Below are positions 6,449-12,921 of a stretch of 12,921 nucleotides of DNA, piece after piece (position 1 is the first letter of the stretch; every line of letters starts with the position of its first letter). The stretch spans positions 1 through 12,921 of the forward strand of contig DAHXPE010000359.1 in the NCBI GenBank assembly GCA_027364495.1. Direction: 5' to 3'. The translations under genes and the position numbers were made by a program. This DNA is from Candidatus Heimdallarchaeota archaeon (GTDB lineage Archaea > Asgardarchaeota > Heimdallarchaeia > Hodarchaeales > LC-3). Under the pieces are notes generated by a model, which saw nothing but the letters and a program-made list of their open reading frames with translations, was not told the DNA's origin and ran no database searches.

Positions 6449-7489
6449 ATGATACAAACAATGTTAGAAAATGTAGTAGATAAACAAAACTTATCGTCAA
6501 TAGAAGCAAATGAATTTTTGGAAGCTATTATGAAAGGAGAAGTTTGTGAATCTGTCACTGCTTCTTTTTTGACCGCAATGAGAATGAAAGATATTTCATC
6601 CGAAGAATTGACTGGATTTTTGAATGTCATGAAATCTAAAGTCGTTCCGATTCATTATACTAGATCTGAACCTATTCTTGATGTTTGTGGAACTGGTGGA
6701 GCTAAATTTAAGACATTCAATGTTAGTACTGCTATTTCATTTGTCTTGGCATCAGGTGGAGTTTCAGTTGCAAAACATGGCAATAGATCTTTTAGCTCTA
6801 AATGTGGATCAGCTGATATTTTAGAAACTTTAGGCTTTAATATTAACTTTACTTTTGACCAGGCCGAAGAACTGCTTAATAAACAACAAATGACGTTTCT
6901 TTTTGCACCGCTTTATCATCCAGCTATGAAGAATGTATCATCCATTCGAAAAGCTCTTGGTATTAGAACAATATTTAATATTTTAGGTCCCTTAACCAAC
7001 CCTGCTAATGTTGATAGACAATTGTTAGGCGTTTATGATAAAAATCTAATTCAAAAGTTTTTGGATGTCTTTGAATACTATCATTATAAATCCGGAATGA
7101 TTGTCCATGGTGAATTAGGTTCTGATGAAATAGTAACTTGTGGCAAAACAACTATTGGTCTGTTCAATGGAAAAAAATCCATTATAAATGTCTCACCCAA
7201 ATCTTTTGGTTTACAAAAATCTTCTCCTCAAGAGATAGCAAATGTCGAACCTGAGAAGTCTGCAAAAATTTTAGTTGACATTTTTAATGGTAAAAAATGT
7301 CCTGTAACAGATTTTGTTCTTGCTAATGCGTCTGCTGGATTTTTAATTTCAGAAAAAGTTTCTTCATTAAAAGAAGGCGTCGAATATGCAAGAACTTTAC
7401 TTGAAAACGGTTCCGCGATGAAAAAATTAGAAGATTGTATTAAAGGATCTGGTGGCAATATTGATAGACTTAGAACATTTATCGAATAA
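6449..7489 (+). CDS. trpD: Anthranilate phosphoribosyltransferase
   Basis: This enzyme transfers phosphoribose from PRPP to anthranilate, the second step from chorismate to tryptophan. The 346-residue length is normal. The helical N-terminal part holds the anthranilate side. The PRPP-binding glycine loop is GTGG at 81-84, then TFNVST at 89-94, KHGNRS at 109-114, Arg173 in IRTIFNILGPLTNP, and the metal-binding Asp226-Glu227 in GSDEIV. One detail is unusual: the residue after GTGG is Ala85 and then Lys86, where many family members have Asp (GTGGD). ATG 6449 is preceded by AGGG at a distance of about nine bases. It is the first gene of the operon, and its end overlaps trpC by 38 bases. Confidence 0.96.
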   Translation: MIQTMLENVVDKQNLSSIEANEFLEAIMKGEVCESVTASFLTAMRMKDISSEELTGFLNVMKSKVVPIHYTRSEPILDVCGTGGAKFKTFNVSTAISFVLASGGVSVAKHGNRSFSSKCGSADILETLGFNINFTFDQAEELLNKQQMTFLFAPLYHPAMKNVSSIRKALGIRTIFNILGPLTNPANVDRQLLGVYDKNLIQKFLDVFEYYHYKSGMIVHGELGSDEIVTCGKTTIGLFNGKKSIINVSPKSFGLQKSSPQEIANVEPEKSAKILVDIFNGKKCPVTDFVLANASAGFLISEKVSSLKEGVEYARTLLENGSAMKKLEDCIKGSGGNIDRLRTFIE

Positions 7490-8276
7490 ATTACTTGCTA
7501 TAGTACAAAATACTCGAAACTTATTAGATAAAGGATACTATTCCAATCAAGCAAAATTTATTCATCAATATAACAGATCTACAATTATTGATGCAATAAA
7601 CAAATGTAAAGGATTTCCAGTAATTGCTGAATTAAAATTTTCAACGCCTGTTACTAGTTTACATCACGAACCCACTTTTGATTCAGCAAAAAATAGGTTA
7701 GCAGAGTATGCAAGATCATCCATCTGTGGAATCTCAATACTTACAGAACCTGACTTTTTTTCAGGATCATTAGAGTATTTAGATTACGCAACAGCGACAG
7801 TAGAAACTGAAATCCCTATTTTAATGAAGGATTTTATTATAGATCCCTTACAAATTGATTGTGCAAAAAATTTTGGAGCTTCATCAATTTTACTTATTTC
7901 CAGTATATTAACTAAAGACAATCTCCAAAAATTAATTAATTATGCTTTCAAACAAAATTTAGAAGTTCTTTTAGAAGTAAATAATGAAGATGAACTTAAT
8001 AAAGCTTTAGAATCTTCTGTTAATTTGATTGGAATTAATAACAGAAACTTAAGTACAATGAAAGTTACGTTAGACACAACAGAGAATTTATTAAAGCTTG
8101 TAAATAAAAAAGGTAAAAAAATTATTTCATTAAGTGGTATAAACAATATTAATGATGTTATCAAAATGAAAAAAGCTGGAGCTGATGGAATCTTGGTAGG
8201 TTCTTCTCTTATGTCAAGTAGTGATTCCAAGTCTCTTATTAAGGAATTTACTTCTGGTTCGGATGTCTTTGCATGA
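7452..8276 (+). CDS. trpC: Indole-3-glycerol phosphate synthase
   Basis: This closes the indole ring, converting carboxyphenylamino-deoxyribulose phosphate to indole-3-glycerol phosphate. It is a TIM barrel of about 274 residues. Counted from GTG 7452 the family residues are in place: Glu60 and Lys62 in AELKFSTP, Lys126 in LMKDFI, Glu175 in LLEVNNEDE, Asn196-Asn197-Arg198 in GINNRNL, Ser228 in LSGI, and a phosphate loop GADGILVGSSLM near 243-254. The strand-1 loop reads KFSTPVTSLHH where many have KRxSPSxG, a modest variation. The start is not certain: GTG 7452 follows AAAGGA closely, while TTG 7461 has GGTGG five bases before it. Either way the gene starts inside trpD. Its end shares ATGA with trpF. 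Confidence 0.94.
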   Translation: MAILIDLEHLSNKLLAIVQNTRNLLDKGYYSNQAKFIHQYNRSTIIDAINKCKGFPVIAELKFSTPVTSLHHEPTFDSAKNRLAEYARSSICGISILTEPDFFSGSLEYLDYATATVETEIPILMKDFIIDPLQIDCAKNFGASSILLISSILTKDNLQKLINYAFKQNLEVLLEVNNEDELNKALESSVNLIGINNRNLSTMKVTLDTTENLLKLVNKKGKKIISLSGINNINDVIKMKKAGADGILVGSSLMSSSDSKSLIKEFTSGSDVFA

Positions 8277-8938
8277 AAGAAAAATTGAAAGTTAAATTTT
8301 GCGGTTTACAATCTGAAGAGGACATTCAGAATTGCATTCAGGCTGATTATTTGGGTTTTATTGTAGAAGTACCTGAATCTAAAAGAAATATTTCACTTGA
8401 GCAAGCAGAAAAATTAATTCACCATTCAAATTATGAATTTACTGCAGTTGCAGTTACTAAGAACTTAAATAAAATTGAATTAATTTCTGAGACCATTCAT
8501 CCAGATTTCATTCAGCTTCATACTAAAATTCAGGATTTAGATAATGTTCTAGGTCGTCTTGAAACAATAGATCAACAATTTATTTTGACAATAGGAAGTT
8601 CTGAAAATGAAATAATTAACGCCAAGATTTTGAATCATGAAATCGGTTCAAAATCTGAATATATACTTATTGATTCTATTGTTGACAATAATATTGCTGG
8701 AGGATCTGGGAAAACTCAAAACCTGCTTAAAACAGCAGAAATTATTGAAAAAAATAATAAATTACGATTTGTAATAGCTGGAGGGTTAAACAGCGAAAAT
8801 GTCATTAATTTTGTACAGAAAATAAAACCTTACGGTGTAGATGTCTCCAGTGGAATTGAAAACACTAATAATATAAAAGATAGAAAATTGATAAATAAAT
8901 TTCTCTCAACTTTAGAACAATATAATAATGAAGGCTAA
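8273..8938 (+). CDS. trpF: Phosphoribosylanthranilate isomerase
   Basis: This isomerises phosphoribosylanthranilate to the carboxyphenylamino-deoxyribulose phosphate used by TrpC. It is a 221-residue TIM barrel of typical length. The catalytic Cys10 is in VKFCG and the catalytic Asp134 is in LIDSIV. The phosphate loop AGGSGKT is at 142-148, AGGLN at 169-173, and VDVSSGIE at 189-196. QLH at 81-83 matches the usual VQLHG strand. The gene starts with the ATGA that ends trpC, which implies translational coupling, and it ends three bases before trpB. Confidence 0.94.
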   Translation: MKEKLKVKFCGLQSEEDIQNCIQADYLGFIVEVPESKRNISLEQAEKLIHHSNYEFTAVAVTKNLNKIELISETIHPDFIQLHTKIQDLDNVLGRLETIDQQFILTIGSSENEIINAKILNHEIGSKSEYILIDSIVDNNIAGGSGKTQNLLKTAEIIEKNNKLRFVIAGGLNSENVINFVQKIKPYGVDVSSGIENTNNIKDRKLINKFLSTLEQYNNEG

Positions 8939-8941
8939 AAT

Positions 8942-10150
8942 ATGATGCAAGAAGAAATAAAATTTTCAGATTATCCAATAGATGGAATGTTCGGAGAATT
9001 TGGAGGTAGTTATGCCCCTGAGATGCTTCTCCCGGCATTAGAGGAATTAGAGTATACATTTAATAAATTATTGGCAAAACCAGACTTTATTCAAGAATTG
9101 GATTATTATAATAAAAACTACGGTGGACGTCCCTCTCCTCTTTATCACGCTAAACGTTTGTCAGAACGCACTCATGGTGCACAAATTTATTTGAAACGTG
9201 AAGACCTGATTCACACCGGGGCTCATAAATTCAATAACGTCATGGGACAAGCCTTGCTTGCAAAATCAATGGGTAAAAAAAGAATTATAGCTGAAACAGG
9301 TGCAGGTCAGCATGGTGTAGCTACTGCAACTATTGGTGCTATGCTTGGTTTAGAAACAGTAATTTATATGGGTAAAATAGATATTGAAAGACAAAAACCA
9401 AATGTTGATAAAATGAAGTTATTAGGGGCAGAAGTAATTGCTGTTACAACAGGTTCTCAGACTTTAAAAGATGCAATAAATGAATCTTTGCGTGATTGGG
9501 TTAGGTCCATTGAATCAACTCATTATTTAATAGGATCAGTCGTTGGGCCACATCCTTTTCCAAAGATTGTTCGGACATTCCAATCAATAATTGGGATTGA
9601 AATTAAAAGACAATTTAAGGAGACTACAAATAATTCTCTTCCAGGTACAATCATAGCCTGTGTTGGTGGAGGGTCCAATGCTGCTGGAACATTTTATCCT
9701 TTTATTGATGACTATAATGTTGATTTGATAGGAGTAGAAGCAGGCGGTAAAGGACCGAATAAAAATGAGAATTGTGCATCTTTAACAAGAGGCAAAATTG
9801 GAATTTTACATGGATCAAAAATATATTTACTTCAAAACGAGCAGGGACAGGTAGAAGAATCCTACAGTATTTCAGCTGGACTAGATTATCCAGGTGTTGG
9901 ACCAGAACATTCATTTTGGTACTCAAAAGGTCGTGCTTCTTATGAAATGATTTCTGATTCACAAGCAATTAATGCCTTTAAGACTTTAGCAAAATCTGAA
10001 GGTATTATTCCAGCTCTGGAATCATCCCATGCAGTAGCAAAAGCAATGGAATTAGCCCCTGAATTGTCGAAGGATGATACGATTGTTGTTACTTTATCTG
10101 GACGTGGTGATAAGGATCTTCCTTATTTACAAAAACTTGGAGTTATTTAG
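8942..10150 (+). CDS. trpB: Tryptophan synthase beta chain (TrpB1 type)
   Basis: This joins indole and serine to make tryptophan using pyridoxal phosphate, in an alpha2-beta2 complex with TrpA. It is 402 residues, as expected for the TrpB1 class that partners TrpA, rather than the longer TrpB2. [11 protein letters not shown] near the N-terminus is standard. The cofactor lysine is Lys96 in HTGAHKFNN (most have HKINN or HKTN), the catalytic Glu118 is in AETGAGQHG, the phosphate cup is GGGSNA at 242-247, and Ser386 in LSGRGDKD contacts the pyridine nitrogen. [10 protein letters not shown] is the usual COMM-side segment. Two ATGs stand at 8942 and 8945. The stop abuts the trpA start. Confidence 0.97.
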   Translation: MMQEEIKFSDYPIDGMFGEFGGSYAPEMLLPALEELEYTFNKLLAKPDFIQELDYYNKNYGGRPSPLYHAKRLSERTHGAQIYLKREDLIHTGAHKFNNVMGQALLAKSMGKKRIIAETGAGQHGVATATIGAMLGLETVIYMGKIDIERQKPNVDKMKLLGAEVIAVTTGSQTLKDAINESLRDWVRSIESTHYLIGSVVGPHPFPKIVRTFQSIIGIEIKRQFKETTNNSLPGTIIACVGGGSNAAGTFYPFIDDYNVDLIGVEAGGKGPNKNENCASLTRGKIGILHGSKIYLLQNEQGQVEESYSISAGLDYPGVGPEHSFWYSKGRASYEMISDSQAINAFKTLAKSEGIIPALESSHAVAKAMELAPELSKDDTIVVTLSGRGDKDLPYLQKLGVI

Positions 10151-10945
10151 ATGAGCATATTAGAAAACCAGTCTTTGATTCGTAAAAGATTACATGATAA
10201 TATAAGCAAGGGAAAAAAGTCAATTGCAACTTATTTAATGCTTGGTTATCCAGATCTTCAAAGTTCGGTTAATGCAATGATTGAATTAGCTAAATTCGAT
10301 ATTGATATCATTGAAATCGGATTTCCTTTTAGTGACCCCATTGCTGATGGTCCAATTATTCAAAACGCTAGCAATATTGCCCTTCAACAGGGTGTTACCA
10401 TAGAAAATCTCTGGGATGCTGTAAGATTGATTACATCGGAAACTAAAGCTCTACCGTTAGTAATGACTTATGGAAATATTCCTTACCAATACGGATTTGA
10501 AAAATTTTGTAGATATGGAGTCGAAGCTGGAGTTCAAGGAATAATATTGCCTGATGTTCCACCCAAATATTATCCTCAGCAATTACAAGAACTAAATCCA
10601 ATCTTTTTAGCTAGCCCTCTTACAAATGCTACTAGATTACAAGAATTAATAAATAAAACAAAAGGGTTTTTATATGTAGTATCTCATTTAGGTATAACTG
10701 GAGAAACTGCTCAATTAGATGACAGGTTAATTCAATTGATTAAGAAGATAAAAGAGATTGATAATACTTTACCTAAACTTCTTGGCTTTGGAATTTCGAA
10801 TAAAAACTCAGTAAGAAATGCTTTAAATTTAGGATTTGATGGAATAATAATTGGCAGTGCGTTAATCAAAACTCTCGATGTCCACGACGACTTTTCTAAG
10901 CTTCATCTACTAATGGAAGAAATAACTGCTGAATTACAAAACTAA
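10151..10945 (+). CDS. trpA: Tryptophan synthase alpha chain
   Basis: This cleaves indole-3-glycerol phosphate to indole and glyceraldehyde 3-phosphate and passes the indole to TrpB. It is a 264-residue TIM barrel of normal length. The catalytic Glu55 and Asp66 lie in IIEIGFPFSDPIADGPIIQ. Loop 6 is present around SHLGITGET, and the phosphate site is GFGISN with GFDGIIIGSALIK near the end. The ATG follows the trpB stop with no gap; GGAG in the last trpB codons (10139-10142) serves as ribosome binding site. It is the last gene of the operon, followed by a hairpin and T8 tract. Confidence 0.97.
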   Translation: MSILENQSLIRKRLHDNISKGKKSIATYLMLGYPDLQSSVNAMIELAKFDIDIIEIGFPFSDPIADGPIIQNASNIALQQGVTIENLWDAVRLITSETKALPLVMTYGNIPYQYGFEKFCRYGVEAGVQGIILPDVPPKYYPQQLQELNPIFLASPLTNATRLQELINKTKGFLYVVSHLGITGETAQLDDRLIQLIKKIKEIDNTLPKLLGFGISNKNSVRNALNLGFDGIIIGSALIKTLDVHDDFSKLHLLMEEITAELQN

Positions 10946-10946
10946 T

Positions 10947-11005
10947 ATGGGATAACTGTTTATTAAATATCTTTGATCCCATCTACTGTTTCTCTTATTT
11001 TTTTT
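10947..11005 (+). terminator. Terminator of the trp operon
   Basis: ATGGGAT (10947-10953) pairs with ATCCCAT (10976-10982), giving a 7-bp stem with a 22-base loop directly after the trpA stop. A T8 run at 10998-11005 follows. The position between two convergent genes and the T tract make this the likely end of the trp transcript. Confidence 0.55.
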
Positions 11006-11023
11006 AGCTCCAATTATTGTTAT

Positions 11024-11890
11024 CTAGCCTCTAATAATAAATGTCAATAACCTAAAAAATTTGGTTGGATTAATAAAAAAAGGTGGAACCTCCTTTCTAT
11101 AACGTACGTAAGATTCTCCAAATCTAGAAATCAATTCTTTCTCCTCAATAAAATGAATATGAATATAGAAACCAAAGGAGTACAAAACAAAATTAATTAA
11201 GGAATAAACAGTCAGATTAAATATAAAACCTCCTAAAGAAATAAAGAGCAATCCGCTATACATGGGATGTCTTAACACAGAATATATCTGATTTTCTTGA
11301 ACAGAACTTTCTTCTGGAAAATAAAGGTAGACTGCGGTAGTATAATCGATACCGAAAGTTTGAATTGATCTAAAAGATAGAGAGAGACCTAATAAAAGCA
11401 TTATAAAACCAATAAGTAGTTGACTTGCGTAGAAATAATTTTTCCAAGGTGATTTAAAGAATGAATAAAAAGGCTGGGATAAAAAGTAACTAAAATCAGT
11501 CTGAGAAATAGGATTAGAATAATTTGGTAAATGATTGAAATTATAGAATGCTAAAAAAATGATTATTGTAATACCACTCAATCCAATTGGTAAAATTCTT
11601 TGATAAGAAAGAGATCCCCACTTATTTTTTAATTTATCACGCCACAACCACATTTGACTTAACAGTAAAAAACATATTATTTCAATTACTAAAAATCCAA
11701 TAATCGGAAAATAAAGAATTACAAAACCTGCTAATTTCACAGAAAAACTTTCTGGATATAAGATTATTACATTTAGCACATAAGATGCAATCCATATGAC
11801 TATACATAGGTAGATAGGAACAATTAAAATTCTTATTCCATTTAGCATGGGCGTTTTTTCTCTAAATTTGTCAAATCCTTTGAGTAACAA
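11024..11890 (-). CDS. Isoprenylcysteine/phospholipid methyltransferase-like membrane protein
   Basis: This 288-residue multi-pass membrane protein ends with the ICMT/PEMT signature: LRHPMYSGLLF at 206-216, then EEKEL at 249-253 and FGESYVRYRKEVPPFF at 257-272. In this family the RHPxY and EE...FG..Y..Y motifs bind S-adenosylmethionine within the membrane. Five or so hydrophobic segments are visible (about 20-45, 53-79, 99-116, 155-175, 209-247). The substrate is unknown; prenylated cysteine or a lipid head group are possibilities by family. The start is TTG at 11890, supported by GAGGAG a few bases upstream; the next ATG, at codon 15, has no comparable site. Codons 18-37 are the source of the 59-bp inverted copy at the right end of the window. 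It converges with trpA and lies 164 bases behind the acetyltransferase gene. Confidence 0.85.
   Translation of the reverse strand: MLLKGFDKFREKTPMLNGIRILIVPIYLCIVIWIASYVLNVIILYPESFSVKLAGFVILYFPIIGFLVIEIICFLLLSQMWLWRDKLKNKWGSLSYQRILPIGLSGITIIIFLAFYNFNHLPNYSNPISQTDFSYFLSQPFYSFFKSPWKNYFYASQLLIGFIMLLLGLSLSFRSIQTFGIDYTTAVYLYFPEESSVQENQIYSVLRHPMYSGLLFISLGGFIFNLTVYSLINFVLYSFGFYIHIHFIEEKELISRFGESYVRYRKEVPPFFINPTKFFRLLTFIIRG
11780..11838 (+). repeat. 59-bp inverted repeat, copy 1 (inside methyltransferase gene)
   Basis: Every base of 11780-11838 is matched by the complement of 12921-12863. The next base inward (11839 against 12862) mismatches. This copy lies in the intact gene and is therefore probably the original. 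Confidence 0.9.
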
Positions 11891-12017
11891 ATTTACTCCT
11901 CAATAGTATTTTGAAATATTAATAAGTTTCCTAAATAGAGATATATTCAATTCCCACCAATTTTTTTGAATGTCAGTATTAAAGAATTATGTATTACTTG
12001 TAAATAACATCAATGAC

Positions 12018-12024
12018 AAAAAAA
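12018..12024 (-). terminator. T7 tract after the acetyltransferase gene
   Basis: On the minus strand seven T's occur about 30 bases after the acetyltransferase stop codon. A bare T run is enough for archaeal termination. It would separate this gene from the methyltransferase behind it, which may have its own A/T box on the minus strand (TTGAATATATCT, about 11950-11939). Confidence 0.35.
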
Positions 12025-12054
12025 TAATTTTCATTATTGGATTCTTAAATAGGA

Positions 12055-12588
12055 TTACAGAATTTTGGTCATGTGAACAAGGAAATCGTGTTTTTTAAGA
12101 TCATCTCTTGAATAATGAACTAAATCAAATCCAGTTATTAAAAAATTATTTTTTTGAAAAAATTTAATCGCAGGAAAGTTACTCGATTGACATTCAACTA
12201 CGATTGCTTTAGCGGACCATTGTCGAGCTATTTTTTCACTATGTTTTAAAAGTTCGGTTCCAATTCCTAAATTTTGAAATGAAGGTTCGACATAGATATC
12301 CCAAATCTTATAGATATCTATCGATTGAAATCCAATTGATAAAAAAGCACTTTCATGGTTATTTTGATTAAAATATGAAAAAAATCGTGCAAATTCGTCA
12401 TAATCTTTTGATAAATTTCTTGTTATTTTACCATTAAAAGGCTCATTGAATTCTTTTACCTTAAATTCGAAAGTCATGTTAATATCTTGTTCAGATTTAA
12501 TAATAACATCCAAATATTTGGAAGATTTATATGTAAAAACAAGGTTCTTATTTAATGGAAAATCTTGACGAAAAACTTCTTTAATCAT
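12055..12588 (-). CDS. GNAT-family N-acetyltransferase
   Basis: The C-terminal half is a GNAT domain that would transfer acetyl from acetyl-CoA. WDIYVEPSFQNLGIGTELL carries motif A with the Q-x-x-G-x-G pyrophosphate loop (QNLGIG, about residues 105-110 from ATG 12588). Motif B follows with ECQSSNFPAIKFFQKNNF and ends ITGFD, the usual N..A..FY...GF pattern. The first 75 residues are poorly conserved and give no substrate clue. The frame reaches a TTG at 12603, but ATG 12588 is the more conservative start; neither has a clear ribosome binding site. ATG gives 177 residues, normal for the family. The substrate, protein N-terminus or small molecule, cannot be told. Confidence 0.85.
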   Translation of the reverse strand: MIKEVFRQDFPLNKNLVFTYKSSKYLDVIIKSEQDINMTFEFKVKEFNEPFNGKITRNLSKDYDEFARFFSYFNQNNHESAFLSIGFQSIDIYKIWDIYVEPSFQNLGIGTELLKHSEKIARQWSAKAIVVECQSSNFPAIKFFQKNNFLITGFDLVHYSRDDLKKHDFLVHMTKIL

Positions 12589-12642
12589 AAGATTCGCATG
12601 CAAAAAGATTTTTTTTAATTAATTTAGCAATATAATTCAACG

Positions 12643-12660
12643 AATAATATAAGTTTTTCA
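12643..12660 (-). promoter_or_regulatory. Possible BRE/TATA promoter of the acetyltransferase gene
   Basis: On the minus strand TGAAAAA followed by CTTATATTATT resembles an archaeal BRE plus TATA box. A start about 25 bases downstream would fall near 12622, leaving a leader of roughly 34 bases to ATG 12588, or 19 to TTG 12603. The A/T background limits confidence. Confidence 0.35.
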
Positions 12661-12862
12661 ACCTTGTTGAGATTTTTTTTTTAGAGGAGTAGACTTAATT
12701 TAAAATGTGAATTAGAATAATCCAATTTTGAAATGCTTACAAAACAAAGAGGTTCTTTGCTTCCTTCTTATAAACAATAAAAAACTTGTTCAGCAAAAAC
12801 TAATTAATTAAGAGGCATAAAAACGGCAATTAGACCGATATTTAATGAAAGTGCGAAAATTT

Positions 12863-12921
12863 GAATAAGAATTTTAATTGTTCCTATCTACCTATGTATA
12901 GTCATATGGATTGCATCTTAT
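12863..12921 (-). repeat. 59-bp inverted repeat, copy 2 (contig end)
   Basis: This is a perfect reverse complement of 11780-11838, running to the last base of the window, so its full length is unknown. Read on the plus strand it encodes RILIVPIYLCIVIWIASY, the methyltransferase residues 20-37, but an in-frame TGA directly precedes it, so it is not the start of a working second copy. Confidence 0.9.

Larger units (their letters stand above)
12604..12921. other. Right-end stretch without an intact gene
   Basis: It contains the acetyltransferase promoter region, a T10 run near 12672-12681, and, on the minus strand, an open frame 12887-12807 ending at TAA 12806-12804. Its last 19 residues, QIFALSLNIGLIAVFMPLN, look like a terminal membrane helix and may be the true 3' end of a neighbouring membrane-protein gene. 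Beyond 12862 this frame runs into the inverted copy of the methyltransferase gene and hits a stop, so the presumed gene is not continued. Confidence 0.4.

Noticed and set aside
6213..6630. Two minus-strand ORFs (98 and 71 codons) around the trpD start
   Set aside because: They overlap the clear trpD coding region or consist of low-complexity Lys/Phe/Asn readings of A/T-rich DNA, without ribosome binding sites.
1..12921. tRNA, rRNA, CRISPR array, insertion sequence
   Set aside because: No cloverleaf with T-loop consensus, no spaced direct repeats and no transposase reading were seen on either strand.

Overview
The window looks like a contig from an AT-rich archaeon. The evidence is TATA-like A/T boxes in place of -35/-10 pairs, GGAG/GGTG-type ribosome binding sites, T-tract terminators, and a membrane protein with a C-terminal CxxC...CxxC zinc ribbon. 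An Asgard-type lineage is my best guess from protein style, but the sequence alone does not prove it.

Layout. The left end (1-268) carries the first 42 codons of a DinB-like gene. It stops exactly where a convergent minus-strand gene ends. That gene (265-1122) encodes a two-helix membrane protein with a zinc-ribbon tail. Next come three minus-strand genes: a TetR-type regulator (5071-4364), an ABC ATPase (3994-3101) and a double-length ABC-2 permease (3098-1338). Two related palindromes, one upstream of the regulator and one upstream of the ABC pair, look like TetR operators, so this reads as a self-regulated export module.

From 5072 to 6448 there is no intact gene. The stretch holds a decayed M20-type metallopeptidase on the minus strand, a 17-codon plus-strand ORF with a good ribosome binding site, and several A/T hairpins. 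The plus strand from 6449 to 10945 is a compact tryptophan operon, trpD-trpC-trpF-trpB-trpA, with overlaps or near-zero gaps, closed by a hairpin plus T8 terminator. It covers every step from anthranilate to tryptophan. Anthranilate synthase (trpE/trpG) is absent from the window.

On the right, two minus-strand genes encode an isoprenylcysteine/phospholipid methyltransferase-like membrane protein (11890-11024) and a GNAT acetyltransferase (12588-12055). The last 59 bases are a perfect inverted copy of 11780-11838, inside the methyltransferase gene. This copy starts abruptly beside what may be the 3' end of another membrane-protein gene, so it is either a recent inverted duplication or, more likely, an amplification or assembly chimera at the contig end.

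The best candidates for follow-up are the TetR operator pair with its ABC exporter, the decayed M20 peptidase, the trp operon without trpEG, and the terminal inverted repeat. I do not see a clearly new multi-gene system.
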